A DNA stretch of 64,000 bases from Piezodorus guildinii (Eukaryota > Arthropoda > Insecta > Hemiptera > Pentatomidae), in assembly GCA_023052935.1 (NCBI GenBank), contig CM041298.1, positions 186,001-250,000 of the forward strand, given 5' to 3'. The notes below the pieces were generated by a model. It ran no database searches and was not told where the DNA came from. It was given only the letters and a program-made list of their open reading frames with translations. This document shows positions 1 through 10,809 of the stretch, piece after piece (positions within the stretch are counted from its first letter, which is position 1; each line of letters starts with the position of its first letter). Both the position numbers and the translations under genes were made by a program.

Positions 1-1025
1 GTCTCCTCCAGAGGTTCAGGAATGTGCAAATTTCAGAGCGAACCGTGAGAAGACGACTCAACGATTATGGATTGACTTCCCATCCTTCAGCTATTGGACT
101 TCTTCTCTCCAGGGAACACCGGGTTGAGCGCTTGAGGTTTGCTCAAGAGTACCTAAACTGGACTCAGGAAGATTGGAGCCTCGTATTATTCAGCGATGAG
201 TCAAGATTCTGTCTTCGATCTCCAGATGGACGGGAAAAGGTATGGAGAAGGTGGGGAGAGAGGTATGCTCCATGCACTTTTTCTCCAAGGGTTGCGTTTG
301 GTGGTGGGTTAGTGATGGTGTGGGGGGACATAAATTTAAACTCCCGTACAGAGTTGGTTCTAGTGAACTGTGGCTCTATAACTGCTGACAGGTACATTAG
401 GGAGGTACTTGAACCACATGTAATACCTTTTGCCAGAAATATCGCAGGTAACTTTATTTTTATGCACGATAATGCCCGACCTCACGTTGCTCGATCAGTG
501 CAAAATTTCCTCAGACAAGAACAAATTGACGTTATGGTTTGGCCACCCAGAAGTCCAGATATGAACCAAATAGAGAATGTATGGGACATGCTTGGAAGAC
601 ATGTCCGCGCCCGAGACCCACAAAATTTGGCAGATTTAAGGGCAATGTTAGTGGAAGAGTGGAAAAATATCGCAGAACAACATGTAAGAGCCCTGGTCAC
701 TGGAACAGGCAGGAGAATGGAAGAAATTATCAGAGCTAGAGGTGGGAATACCAATTATTGATCATTTTCCTCGAATTCTTCCTTTTTATTCAGTTTTGTT
801 ATTTCATTTCATTTCAAAGATTTACTTTTTCATTTTGAGACTGTAGGACATTTTTATTTTTTGATTTGTTTTCCTATTAAAAATTTCTAGAAAAGAATTT
901 TTTATTTTTTATTACCCTTATAATAAAGCGTGACTTCCAAAGAAAAAAGAATATTTTCAAAAATACCCTATACAGTTCAGTAATTTCAAAATATTGAAGT
1001 GATCCTTTAATTTTGTCCGGCAGTG
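1..1025 (+). mobile_element. Tc1-like DNA transposon, 5' end outside window
   Basis: The element enters from the left edge and ends at 1025 in GGCAGTG followed by a TA dinucleotide (1026-1027), as expected for a Tc1 right inverted repeat next to its TA target. The last about 25 bases (TTTAATTTTGTCCGGCAGTG) are the usual Tc1 terminal motif. It lies in the Sly1 intron just upstream of the exon at 1090. The left repeat is not in the window, so intactness cannot be judged. Confidence 0.85.
3..761 (+). CDS. Tc1-like transposase, C-terminal 252 residues
   Basis: DDE transposase that cuts and pastes its own element at TA sites. The reading frame is open from the first bases of the window to the TGA at 759-761, so the N-terminal DNA-binding part is cut by the window edge. 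The catalytic triad is visible: D in LFSDESRF, D in FMHDNARPH and E in NQIENVWD. There are 34 residues between the second D and the E, the DD34E spacing of Tc1. The motif WPPRSPDMNQIENVWD is typical of the family. No stop or frameshift is seen in this part, so it may be a fairly young copy. It is not part of the host gene although it lies in its intron on the same strand. Confidence 0.93.
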   Translation, partial: LLQRFRNVQISERTVRRRLNDYGLTSHPSAIGLLLSREHRVERLRFAQEYLNWTQEDWSLVLFSDESRFCLRSPDGREKVWRRWGERYAPCTFSPRVAFGGGLVMVWGDINLNSRTELVLVNCGSITADRYIREVLEPHVIPFARNIAGNFIFMHDNARPHVARSVQNFLRQEQIDVMVWPPRSPDMNQIENVWDMLGRHVRARDPQNLADLRAMLVEEWKNIAEQHVRALVTGTGRRMEEIIRARGGNTNY

Positions 1026-1089
1026 TAATTAATAAGGTAATCATAAACAGTTATGTTATTTATTATTATTAATCACAAATTGTAAACAG

Positions 1090-1317
1090 TTTCCAGAGAC
1101 CTTTGCTGATTGTTCTGGACCGCAATGTGGACATGGCTACCCCCCTCCACCACACGTGGACCTACCAGGCCCTCTGCCACGACGTCCTAGATCTCTCGCT
1201 CAACAGATTGATCGTCGAGGAAAGCGCTGGCAAATCTCCAGGAGGCGGTGCCAGGGCGAAAGCAAGGGCCTGCGATCTAGACAGCAAGGACAAGTTCTGG
1301 GCTGTGCACAAGGGAAG
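1090..1317 (+). CDS. Sly1: Sly1 (SCFD1) exon a: Sec1/Munc18 core
   Basis: First Sly1 exon in the window. Sly1 is a cytosolic Sec1/Munc18 protein that binds syntaxin-5 and promotes SNARE-driven fusion between ER and Golgi. The exon reads FQRPLLIVLDRNVDMATPLH and continues through HTWTYQALCHDVLDLSLNRL to DSKDKFWAVHKG, a close match to the conserved DRN-D-ATPLHHTWTYQAL block of the family. It follows an AG at 1088-1089 and stops before GTAATT at 1318; the AG at 1095-1096 is a second possible acceptor. Two bases of a serine codon carry over to the next exon. The linker AGKSPGGGARAKARA is where vertebrate Sly1 also has a charged, poorly conserved loop. Upstream exons are outside the window. Confidence 0.93.
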
Positions 1318-1836
1318 GTAATTCAAATCTTATAACTACACTCATAGAGTAATTGTTGACTGTGGAGATTATATGGTTGAATGAGTTTAGGGGGCGCCTA
1401 CATCACATATATCATTATAGTAAATAGACTTATCATATTTGTATGCCGTTGTTTTAGCTTAACTATTAGGCCTTCATAACGGTTAAAAAGAAAGTTAATA
1501 AAAAAAAAAAATCTTGTGCGGGCAAAAAACGGCTTTCACTTGCCTCCGTTGTTAAAATCTATTTATGAATTTTCAAATACAGTTACAGATGAAAATGAAT
1601 TGTTAAAGAATTAATCACATTGAGTTTCGATAGAAACATATATTCTATTAAATAACCTATTATATTATTATCTACGGGGTGAGTCATGTCGATGCCTTTT
1701 CGATTTCAAAAAGGTGTATAATAAAAACAAAGCAAGATGCAATGAAAATTATTTTATTATTTGAAAGACTATAGAATGCAGATTTGAAAATGATATCTTG
1801 TAAATGTTTACCTCCATTGTCCTAACACTGGCAGAG

Positions 1837-1983
1837 TATTGTAACTATTGTTAAAATCGATTATCGATTGTATCTTAAACCTCCTTGCAATAACCTATTA
1901 ATCTTGTTATAACTTTTAATTATATCAATAAAGAAGTGTTTTTGTTTCAAGTATATTACGAATTATTACCATTAGTCACAACA
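1837..1983 (+). repeat. Gypsy 5' LTR
   Basis: Starts TATTGTAACT and ends TAGTCACAACA. It contains an AATAAA at about 1926 that can serve as poly(A) signal. The start is fixed by the target duplication and by identity with the right LTR; a start at the internal TG (1840) would leave no matching flanks. Confidence 0.85.
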
Positions 1984-2159
1984 AATTTGGCGACGAGGTG
2001 AAACATTTCTACTCATCAAGATAAATTACCTATTAGCCAGAAGGTGAGATTTATTAATACATCTCTTTATTAATTGAACTTTCAATTCAAGTTAAAAGTA
2101 TCACTCGAGCCTAAATTTTTGTTTAGTTATTTTCTTTAATCAATAGACATTTCGGCATA

Positions 2160-5100
2160 ATGGATCCCGCTCAATTTAAAATATTTATGGAGCAACAAAA
2201 TTCTTTAATTACCCAACTTATCAACACGGTGAAATTAACGCAGCAATTGTCTCAACTCTCATCAAAAGCCGGTAACCTCAGTGGAGATAGCGCAGCAACG
2301 GGGTTGAATTCAGTTCTAGTTCCTAATTTCGAGGCTTTCGACCCTAACAGGGAATCCTTTAAAACATATCTACAACGGTTCGAAAATTACCTTACCATGA
2401 AGGGGGTTATAACTGATAAACCTTACTGTGCTAGGCTGCTTTTGAACTCCATTGGTTCAAAATATTTTGAAATGATTAGAGCTCTAGGTGCTCCTAAACA
2501 GCCTACTGATCATACTTTTGAAGAATTAACCCAATTGCTTCAGAACCATCTTTCCCCTCCTCAAAACGAGCTTGTTGCTCAACATAAATTTTTATCAATG
2601 TACCAGCCGGAAAATCAAACAATTGCAGAATTTGTTACATCACTCAGGTCAGAAATAAGTGACTGTAACTTTATTTCACCATGTGACTGCAAAGTATCAA
2701 TTGCAGACATATTCTTGCATGCTCAATTTGTAAGGGGCCTCAAAGATGATTACATTCGCGAGAATGTCTTGCGATCAACAAAAACTGCCTTCAAAGATAT
2801 TGTTACTGAGGCCATCGCACTTGAAGCTTCCAAAATCAACTCTAGAACTATCGCTCCAAAACAATCTGTGGATATCAATAAGATCACTCACGAAAAGAAG
2901 CTTTCTGGTTTTGAGTCAAACCCACAGCGTTCACGTGCTAAGGGTAGGTCTCAATCAAACTCTCGTTCATCTAAAATTGATTTTGCTTCTCTCGGCATTG
3001 ATGGCTGCTGTTTGCGTTGCGGCAAAGATAACCACCTATCAAATGACTGTCGCACCGAAAAATCAAAACTAAGATGCCAGACATGCAAGAAATCCGGGCA
3101 CGTCGCAAAGGTATGCATTCGATCGCTTCTCAATAAAAAAGATAAATCAGAGACAGCCAATCAAATCTTAACATTTTCAACACCATCGTCCTCAAATCAA
3201 ACCTCCAAATCTGAATCATTTCACTGCTATGGTGTTAGTCATATATTAGACATCTATCAAAACGTAGACCATTCTCAAAACATTACTCGCTATTATGCAA
3301 CTGTAGATGTCAATGACAAAATCGTTAAGTTTGAAGTTGACACGGGTTCAGCATACACATTTTTACCTCGAAACATGGTCAATGAGCTAAATCTCCAACT
3401 TCCATTGCAACCTGCTACTATTGGATTTAGGTCATACACTCAAACTGTTTTCGTTCCAGACGGAAAAATCAAGGTCACAGCAAAATACAATGGTCATCAA
3501 ATCGAAGACGAAATCTACGTAGTTCCGAACGAATATGCTGCGATCCTTGGCCGTGCATGGATCAGAAAACTCAATATCGACCTGCAGTCAATTGATGACC
3601 TCTCCTGCTCCCAATCATCAACCATTAGCTACGTCTACAATATTGATGAAATTAGCGCCCGATACCCACAGGTTTTCGACGAGAAAATAGGCTGCGTTCC
3701 AGGATTCGAAGTGTCTCTCAAGCTTCGTGAAAACGCAAAACCAGTTTACCATAGAGAACGTGAAGTGCCCTACGCCCTTAGAGATCGCGTAGAAAAGGAA
3801 CTTCAATCCTTGGAAGAGACTGGAATCATAACGAAAGTTGCTACTAGCGACTGGGGATCACCCTTGGTTATTATTCCGAAGATCGATGGAGGAGTGCGCT
3901 TATGCGTTGATTACAAAATTGGTGTAAACGAAAGGCTTGTTAACGCACATTATCCTGTTAAGAAAATCAACCATATATTGGACAACCTTCGCAATTCAAA
4001 ATACTTTTGCCGTTTAGATCTGTACAAGGCGTACCTACACATCAAATGTGACCCGGCATCAGCTGAAATTCAGACTATAACAACACATAAAGGTTCATAC
4101 CGCATGAACCGTCTGTCTTTCGGAATCAAAACAGCGCCTGCAGAATTCAACCGTATAATCGATCAAAGACTTCATGACGTTCCAAAATGCGAGTACTACT
4201 TCGATGATATAGTTGTCCATGGAGAATCAAAAGATGAATGTGCAGCCAACTTGGACACCTGTCTTAAACAACTTCAAAAATTCAATCTACGCCTAAACCA
4301 GCGAAAGTGTGTCCTGTTTCAGGAAGAAATTGACTTCCTAGGCCATGTTGTCAAGCACAACACGATATCAAAAGCACCATCGAAAATTGCTGCGATCGTA
4401 AACATGCCTAGACCAACAAATGTTGAAGCTCTTCGACGATTTCTTGGTATGGTCACATATTATTCTCGCTTTATCCAAAACGCTTCAACTCTCACAGCGC
4501 CGCTACGTGACCTCTTAAAAACCAACAATAGTTTTAAATGGCTAGCAAAACATGAAGCTGCTTTTCTTCGTTTGAAGCAAGAAATTTCGAGCGATACGGT
4601 ATTAACTCCGTTTGATCCACAACTGCCAGTTCAATTAGCATGTGATGCAAGTCCACATGGAGTGGCGGGTATCCTTTCTCACATCGTGGGAGGAGTAGAA
4701 CATCCCATTGCATTTGCCTCCAGATCCTTAACTCCAGCCGAACAAGGATATTCACAACTCGACCGTGAGGCACTAGCTATAATTTTTTCAGTGGATCACT
4801 TCTATCAGTATCTATTTTCACGACCTTTTACACTGGTAACCGACAACCAGCCTCTCGTGCGAATTTTTCACCAGAACTCAAAAATACCAAAGATGACTTC
4901 CGCTAGATTGCAACGATATGCTGCTTTTCTTTCTGGATTCAACTATTCTCTGAAATTCAAGAAAGGCGAACAAAACTCAAACGTCGACTGTCTATCTAGA
5001 GCCCCAATCAATCCATTACATGATCGTACGGACATAGCTATTAATAATGAAGTGAAGCAAATTTGTGAAGCATCAATCCAACACATTGGAACATCGACCC

Positions 5101-5510
5101 TGACACATCAAGCTCTAAAACAAGCGTATCAAGCCGATGAAGAGTTATCCAATTTGATTGAAAAACTTCGCAGAAACCGAGTCGAAAACACCGAATTCAC
5201 AGTTGAAGGAGATGTGCTTTTCAGAGGACCTAGAGTTGTGATACCAACTGCATTGCAACCAGCCGTTCTTCATGAGCTTCATCGAACCCATATCGGGACA
5301 ACAAAAATGAAGCAGTTGGCACGACGCTATGTCTACTGGAAATCAATCGACAAGGACATAGAGCGAGCAGTTAGGGAATGTCCTGACTGCCGAAGGTCCA
5401 AAACAGCCCACCTAAAGCTCCTCTTCACCCATGGATGGAGCCAGAAGAAAATTGGCAGCGCATACACATTGACTATGCTGGACCATATCAAAATCACCAC
5501 TTCCTTATAA
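2160..5510 (+). pseudogene. Gypsy gag-pol polyprotein: gag, protease, RT, RNase H, integrase zinc finger
   Basis: One 1116-residue frame from the ATG at 2160. Residues about 1-230 are gag-like. Two zinc knuckles of CCHC type lie at about 281-318 (CLRCGKDNHLSNDC and CQTCKKSGHVAKVC). The aspartic protease has DTGSAYTFLP near 393. RT carries YYFDDIVVHG near 678 with the catalytic DD. RNase H shows ACDASPHG near 828 and TDNQPL near 893. The HHCC zinc finger of integrase lies at about 1037-1078 (HELHRTHIG ... CPDCRR). The frame is then lost near 5408 by what looks like a one-base loss; the C-terminal residues after that point are out-of-frame sequence. All catalytic residues before the break look intact. 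Confidence 0.92.
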
Positions 5511-5875
5511 TGGTGGATGCAAAATCAAGATGGGCGGAAATCTGTCCGAGCAACACTGCTCCAACATCATCATCGACCATCGATCTAATGCAAGAGGTTT
5601 TTGCACGAAATGGGTTCCCAGACGTCATGGTGAGTGACAACGCCACAATTTTCACAAGTGAGGAATTCAAGAACTTCTGTGCAGCTGCTGGAATCACTCA
5701 AAGGTTCATCGCACCGGGTCATCCAGCAACTAACGGACTCGCTGAGAGGAATGTTCAGACATTAAAACACAGGTTAGCTGCTATGGAAAACGAACATCTC
5801 CCTATGAAAAAGAAAATTCTAGAGATTCTTTTTAGGTACAGGGCGACACCTCTCATTAACGGAAAAACTGCCTAG
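5435..5875 (+). pseudogene. Gypsy integrase catalytic core, in a shifted frame
   Basis: Continues the polyprotein in another frame. It starts with IHIDYAGPYQNHHFLIMVDA and goes on through DVMVSDNATIFTSEEFKNFC to TNGLAERNVQTLKHRL. The D, D and E of the retroviral-type integrase core are present. The frame ends at TAG (5873-5875). A second shift there moves the coding sequence into the frame that runs to 6425. Confidence 0.9.
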
Positions 5876-6425
5876 TGAGCTTTTCCTTAATCGTCAGATT
5901 AGAATCCAACTGGACGCTCTTAAGCCTGCAACCATTGAACAGCATTCACAACCAAAGGAGCTAGCGAGACAACTTAAGGTGGGGGACCGAGTACAAGCTC
6001 GATATTATACAAACAACAAGCAACAGTGGCGACCTGGTGTTATTGGCAAAAACCTTGGTCGTCTACACTATATTGTCACATTAGACAACGGCTACTCTTT
6101 CAAAAGGCACATAAACCAGCTCCGAAGAACAGGAGTAGAAAAGAAATGTGTCACATTTGCCCACGAGGAAATCACCAATCCAAAAGAAGATGCCTGCCAA
6201 AACAATCAATATCCAGAGGTGCTGTATCCTCCTCTGCCTGCTCCAGCCCATCCGCAAGAGGACACGGCAGACCCTACTGTTGCGGACGAAATTGAAGCTC
6301 CAAATCTCGAAGGATTAAGACAAGATCAAGCTCCTGAACTTCGAAGATCAAGCCGCCAAACTCGCCCACCAAAGTATCTGAACGACTACGTGGTTGGCCG
6401 AATTAGCGTGGGAGGACTATTGTAA
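5874..6425 (+). pseudogene. Gypsy integrase C-terminal part
   Basis: Third frame segment, open from 5874 to the stop inside the right LTR. It carries the C-terminal integrase tail with VGDRVQARYY and a GKNLGRLHYIVTLDNGYSFK stretch typical of the GPY/F-like end of gypsy integrases. An acidic, proline-rich extension and the RRSSRQTRPPKYLNDYV motif close the polyprotein. Confidence 0.88.
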
Positions 6426-6564
6426 CTATTGTTAAAATCGATTATCGATTGTATCTTAAACCTCCTTGCAATAACCTATTAATCTTGTTATAACTTTTAA
6501 TTATATCAATAAAGAAGTGTTCTTGTTTCAAGTATATTACGAATTATTACCATTAGTCACAACA
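6418..6564 (+). repeat. Gypsy 3' LTR
   Basis: Same 147 bp as the left LTR with one T/C difference. It directly follows the last polyprotein codons, and its first bases supply the stop codon of the final frame (6423-6425). Confidence 0.85.
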
Positions 6565-6569
6565 CAGAG

Positions 6570-6903
6570 CCTTCCCTGAAAGTTGTCCATGACTCTGTGA
6601 ATCATATTCAGAGGAACAGCATCAATTTCTTCAGTGATGGCATCCTTCAGTTCATCAATAGTTTAAGAAAGATGGTGGTACACCTTATCCTTAAGGTAAC
6701 CCCGAAAAAAAAAATCGCATGGGGTTTAAATCAGGCGATCTGGGGGACAACCCGATGTCACCTCGCAAAGAGATAAGACGCCTGAGAAACATTTGCCTTA
6801 GAAGTTCCATTGAACAACGAGATGTATGGGTAGTAGCACCATCTTGCAGCACCAACTGCATGTCATGGCACGTCTGACGGCTCCATCCCCACCCTTCCAC
6901 TCC
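6570..6903 (-). pseudogene. DDE transposase C-terminal remnant
   Basis: On the minus strand the remnant reads QLVLQDGATTHTSRCSMELL, then RRLISLRGDIGLSPRSPDLN. The DGA-(T)H and RSPDLNP motifs are the second catalytic D and the region before the third acidic residue in Tc1/mariner-superfamily transposases common in insects. Downstream the frame is broken by stops and a small poly-A expansion near 6709. The rest lies on the far side of the gypsy insertion (about 1740-1836) and is degraded. It cannot encode an active enzyme. Confidence 0.75.
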
Positions 6904-7912
6904 CTCCAGTGTTCGGGCAATGACCTTGTGAAATCAGAAAGTTCAATATGAATCACCGTGTACAAAAATCAATCAGCTTTGTTAGCTTTTCATCTCTGTA
7001 TTAACTTTACAATTTTGTGTATAAGATATTATTTTTTCTATAATCTTTAGCTTTCTATTGGTTTATTATACATCTATATTACTGTTCATAGGTTGAAAAA
7101 AAAAAAAAAAATTATAATTAGTTCTGTTCAACTACAAACATGTGTTTTATAAATCCTAACAAGATGATGTGGTTAATTTCTTTGAATCCACAAAATTAAA
7201 GGTACTTTAGAGAAAGAAACTTTTTAAATATCGACATGTAAGCACTGTCAGACTATTTCGATCAAAATGAAACTTATATCATATTCAAGCCCATTAAACT
7301 TTACATCTCTGTAGTGAGTTTAATCAAAATTGTTAAAGCTGTTCTTGAGAAAATTGTAAAAAGTTTCAAAATACATGGTATAAAGTGGCTGTTCTGGTTT
7401 TCTAATTTTGTTTAAAAAGTTACTGTAACATCTCGAGCATATATACTCCTAAAATATGGAATTTCACTTTTAGACAATCTATCGTTTTTGAGCTAGACTG
7501 ACCACATACACACAAACGGACATCTCATACCTTTTCGGACTCAGTCAGGGAACTCTAAAATATGTATTTCCAGTGGAAACTCAAATTGAAAATTTTCACA
7601 ATAGCAATACTTTTCCTTACTATATATTTCATCTGTAGGTAAGTGAAAGTAAAACTATGGAAGGAAATGCCATAAGTAAGAATAATTTTATTAATATATT
7701 TAAAAAGAAATTCTATATTTTAATGTGATAATAATCAAATGAATTAGATTAATAATAAATAATTGTGTGATTTTTGTGCATCCTTAAATTTCTTAGAATG
7801 TATTTACCTATTTCTTAGTAGTACCTCAAAATCTCAAAAAAAATAATGTAGGAAATCAAAGTCTCCATTATTTGGAATATAGAATCGATTAATAATTTTT
7901 TTTATTTTTCAG

Positions 7913-8003
7913 TCCGTTCCCGAACGTGGCTGAGGCTATTCAAGAAGAGCTTGAAGAATACAGAGCGTCGGAGGATGAAGTCAAGAGGCTCAAAGCATCA
8001 ATG
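7913..8003 (+). CDS. Sly1: Sly1 exon b
   Basis: After the acceptor TTTTTCAG the exon completes the split serine and reads SPFPNVAEAIQEELEEYRAS, then EDEVKRLKASM, before donor GTAAGC. This helical stretch follows the KFW-HKG block in Sly1 proteins. Exon length (91 nt) fits the incoming phase and leaves phase 0. The preceding intron (6.6 kb) is swollen by the nested transposons at 1.5-7.65 kb. Confidence 0.92.
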
Positions 8004-8104
8004 GTAAGCATTTTTTGCCTTTTATTTTTTCCCAAACTAAATTATTTTTGAGTCACATTATTAAATTAAAAAATATCAAGTAGTCAAATTCAGAATATAG
8101 TTAT

Positions 8105-8860
8105 AATAATAATAATAATATTTATTTGTTTTCGGGGTAATCCCCATACAAAAGGAGTTGGTCAGTACAGTTCATATGTTATAAATACAAAAATAAAAAC
8201 AATTGGAGATTATTTACAGGCATTGTAAATATAAAATAAACAAATAAAGTGTATTTTTTAAAATCAAATACAAAAATGAAAAACAAAACAAAAAAAGACA
8301 CACATACAAAACAAAAAAAAAGAACAATTGAGGAATTTAAAGTTATTCTTAGTGAAAATATAAATGTTTCAAAATAATATTGTGTAAATTATTCTAAACA
8401 ATGCTAATCAATATTACAAGTAAAAGAAAAAACAAATAACCACAGTAATCTCACTTCACATGTTAATAAAAATTAAATGAGGCATTAACCGGAAAATCTA
8501 TATCATGAACTTTTTTCATTTATTATAAATGATCTAATTTTTAAACTACTCACTGTATAGTGAAAAATGTCATTTAGTTTCTACACATTATCAATTGTTA
8601 GTAGTTTCCTAAAATTGAATTATTGTTCTCATTAATATATTTATATATATAGTGCTTTCTAAGGTCTTTATACATTGGACGTTCTATTAAAAGATGATAT
8701 AGATTTTCCAGCTTTTTTTAATTACACACAGTGCAGTTTTCATCCCCCTGCAGTTTATATGATTTCCCCTCACTATATACTACCGGTCTTGTCAAATTGG
8801 CCACCCTAAGCTTGCTCACTATTCGGTGCTTCTTGATTGGTTTCAGAATATAGTTTTTAA
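8105..8860 (-). mobile_element. LINE 3' end, degenerate
   Basis: On the minus strand 8650-8850 reads, with breaks, VANLTRP...YKLQGDENCTVCN and ENLYHLLIERPMYKDLR. The C-x2-C ... ENLYHLL--P-Y--LR pattern is the zinc-binding C-terminus of RNase-H-bearing non-LTR retrotransposons. Downstream it continues into an A-rich 3' region with the inverted motif GGGGTAATCCCC and a TTATTATTATTAT end near 8107. It is 5'-truncated and inactive. It lies in Sly1 intron b-c. Confidence 0.65.
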
Positions 8861-9060
8861 TAATAAAATATTGTTTTCATTTCCATATTATTTTACAAGG
8901 TATGTTAGTTTATATTTGAGATTTATTAGATCCTAGTATTAGTCTGTTTTATTTCATTCTTTACTATGCTTATTTATGTTAGAGGATTATTATTAGTTTT
9001 TCTTAATTATTTTAAATAATGAACACATGTAAAGGAAAAAATTAAACAAAGACCTTCATA

Positions 9061-9175
<115 letters not shown>

Positions 9176-9525
9176 CCCTTATTCCCCTCAGTCATGGCAT
9201 CAAGTCTGAACAGCTGGATCAATTTAGCTAATTATTTTTTTGTTAGATGGATTCAAGGAATCTGTGGCTGTGCGATGCCAAAGTTTGTCAAATCCCAGTT
9301 CCGTGTGTACTTTTTCAAACATATAGTTATCAAATGATCCTATCACAGCCACACTCCTCCTCTGGATATGTGAAGCCAGTCAGCCAATTGGTGGCTACTT
9401 ACAAAAGTAGGTGTAAAAAAATGTTTTTTCCTTTAACCCCACCTCTTGGATTTTAATTTAAGATCTATTATTAATAAATGATAAATATATTGATTTATGT
9501 GGTTTCAATTTCTGAATATGTTTAG

Positions 9526-9661
9526 GGCTTAGACAATGAGAGCGATGCTGCATTTTCTATGATGACGGACAACACAGCCAAATTGACGTCAGCAGTTAAC
9601 TCTCTGCCGCAGCTTTTGGAAAAGAAAAGGTTGATCGACATGCACACAACGATCGCTACTG
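9526..9661 (+). CDS. Sly1: Sly1 exon c
   Basis: Acceptor TTTAG then GLDNESDAAFSMMTDNTAKL, continuing to TSAVNSLPQLLEKKRLIDMH and TTIAT, then donor GTAAGC. The DNTAKLTSAV-SLP-LLEKKRLID-H block is a Sly1 signature. 136 nt leaves one base that joins the first two of the next exon to make alanine. Confidence 0.93.
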
Positions 9662-9729
9662 GTAAGCACCTTGTTGACTAAATAACGTTAGTATATTGGT
9701 TTATGTGCGTTGGTTATATATTGGTAAAA

Positions 9730-10125
9730 TAAAGACGCCAGTTTATGCATAAAAAGAAATGTTTAATAAGAATTAATAATACAAATAAAATGAATACCCA
9801 CAATTCTAATAAAGCAAAGTAATAGTTCTGATTCAAATAAAATAATATAATTGTTAAATTATTAGTCCTTTAATATTAAATGGTAATCTTATCTGCTGTC
9901 CCCCTGTGGGACTTGTTTTCTTCCCGACATTTAGTCTCTCTGCTCTCCACCTGTGGGACTTGATGGTCACCCTGTGTGACTTGATGAGAGGAAGATTTGT
10001 AGTACGTACGCACTCAGTTATCACTTACCACTCCAATATTTAAGCACAACACTGTCTAATTCTCGGTAATGCGCATGCGTGCCCTACTATTTACCGCGCC
10101 AGTTTATCAGAACCATTATTTTGTA
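9730..10125. repeat. Unclassified repeat-like block in Sly1 intron
   Basis: Bounded by GCCAGTTTAT at about 9738 and again at about 10106. It contains two near-copies of CTGTGGGACTTG plus CTGTGTGACTTGATG. It is less AT-rich than its surroundings. It could be a solo LTR or other mobile remnant; no family is recognised. Confidence 0.3.
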
Positions 10126-10159
10126 TTTTCAAAACAAAGAGAACTTAAATACATTTATA

Positions 10160-10809
10160 TAATAAATAATTTTTATAGAATCACCAACATACCTTTTATA
10201 TAATGATTACCCAGTCTTTCTTAAATCATGTCATTTGTGTTGATAATTAATGGGTAGATATGATGTATGAAATAATTGTATAGCAGACTAAAGGAGGAAT
10301 ATTTTTCCTGGGTTTAGTTTTATTTTCTGCTAATGTGTAATATATAGTTGGAAAGCCGAAGATTTTAGAAAAAAATGTTATCAGAAGAAAACATTTAGTA
10401 GGTGATGCAGACTGACGTAAAGGGTATATATTAAAGTGTTGAGATTGTTGAGTATAATCATTTCTATTATACAGTTATACTAACTGAACAAATAAACGTT
10501 GTTCTGCCATATTAATTATTTCAAGTGAATATTTTGTTTTTTACATAAAAAATAAGGAATGTATTGTAAGTGTGTGCGGTTGGAACCTATGGCAGAAAGA
10601 GGAATGGAACGCTGCAGACCACCGATAAGAACAAAAATAAACCATCAATTCGTTTTCTCAATTCAATGTATTTCTTGTGTGTTAACTACATTCAGGGGGA
10701 AGAAGGGTGGGTGAAAATTTGGGGTTATAGGTCTTTTTGTTATGCTACATAAAAAAAAAAAAAAAAAAAAAAAAATTAAAAAAACAGTTTCGAGAAAAAC
10801 AAACTTGAT
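10160..10809. other. Intron sequence with small repeat fragments
   Basis: AT-rich and without a readable gene. About 45 bp near 10347-10387 (TTGGAAAGCCGAAGATTTTAG) is a scrap of the DINE-like family. A run of about 35 A lies at 10750-10784. The rest shows nothing recognisable. Confidence 0.6.

Larger units (their letters stand above)
1837..6564 (+). mobile_element. Gypsy-type LTR retrotransposon, near-complete but frame-broken
   Basis: 4.73-kb element between two 147-bp LTRs that differ at one position (about 1939 versus 6522), so the insertion is recent. CAGAG stands directly before the left LTR (1832-1836) and after the right LTR (6565-6569), a 5-bp target duplication. After the left LTR comes TTTGGCGACGAGGTGAA, the probable primer-binding site. 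A purine-rich GTGGGAGGAC precedes the right LTR as polypurine tract. The order gag, protease, RT, RNase H, integrase places it in Ty3/gypsy. There is no env-like frame. Mag/K02A2.6-like lineage is a guess. Confidence 0.93.
1675..6960 (-). mobile_element. Decayed DDE (Tc1/mariner superfamily) transposon, interrupted by a gypsy element
   Basis: Only about 0.55 kb of this element remains outside the gypsy insertion. It is flanked by TA (1673-1674, 6961-6962). Its ends, CGGGGTGAGTCAT and the reverse complement of ATGAATCACCGTG, agree at 10 of 13 bases, as decayed terminal inverted repeats would. The TA target lies inside the DINE-like copy 1, whose sequence resumes right after 6962. Confidence 0.7.
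1511..7653 (+). mobile_element. Helentron/DINE-like non-autonomous element, copy 1 (split by nested insertions)
   Basis: Reference description of a family seen 16 times here, about 0.85-0.95 kb when whole. The 5' end reads TCTGGTGCGGGCAACACACG, followed by the subterminal repeat ACTTTCACTTACC. The 3' end is a palindrome (CTTACTATATATAGTAAG or a longer-looped variant) running into GTAAGTGAAAGT, the inverted partner. A GT microsatellite often sits about 130 bp from the 3' end. Asymmetric inverted repeats, a 3' hairpin and an internal microsatellite match Helentron-associated (DINE/INE-1-type) elements; no protein is encoded. Copy 1 has its 5' part at 1511-1672 and its 3' part at about 6963-7653, separated by the DDE element at 1675-6960. 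Assignment to Helitrons is inference from structure. Confidence 0.7.

Noticed and set aside
5400..5520. Programmed ribosomal frameshift in the gypsy polyprotein
   Set aside because: The shift lies inside integrase, between its zinc finger and catalytic core, where no known gypsy element uses recoding. A one-base loss is simpler.
9738..10115. Solo LTR bounded by GCCAGTTTAT
   Set aside because: Only a 10-bp repeat at the ends, no TG...CA ends or target duplication confirmed; kept as an unclassified block.
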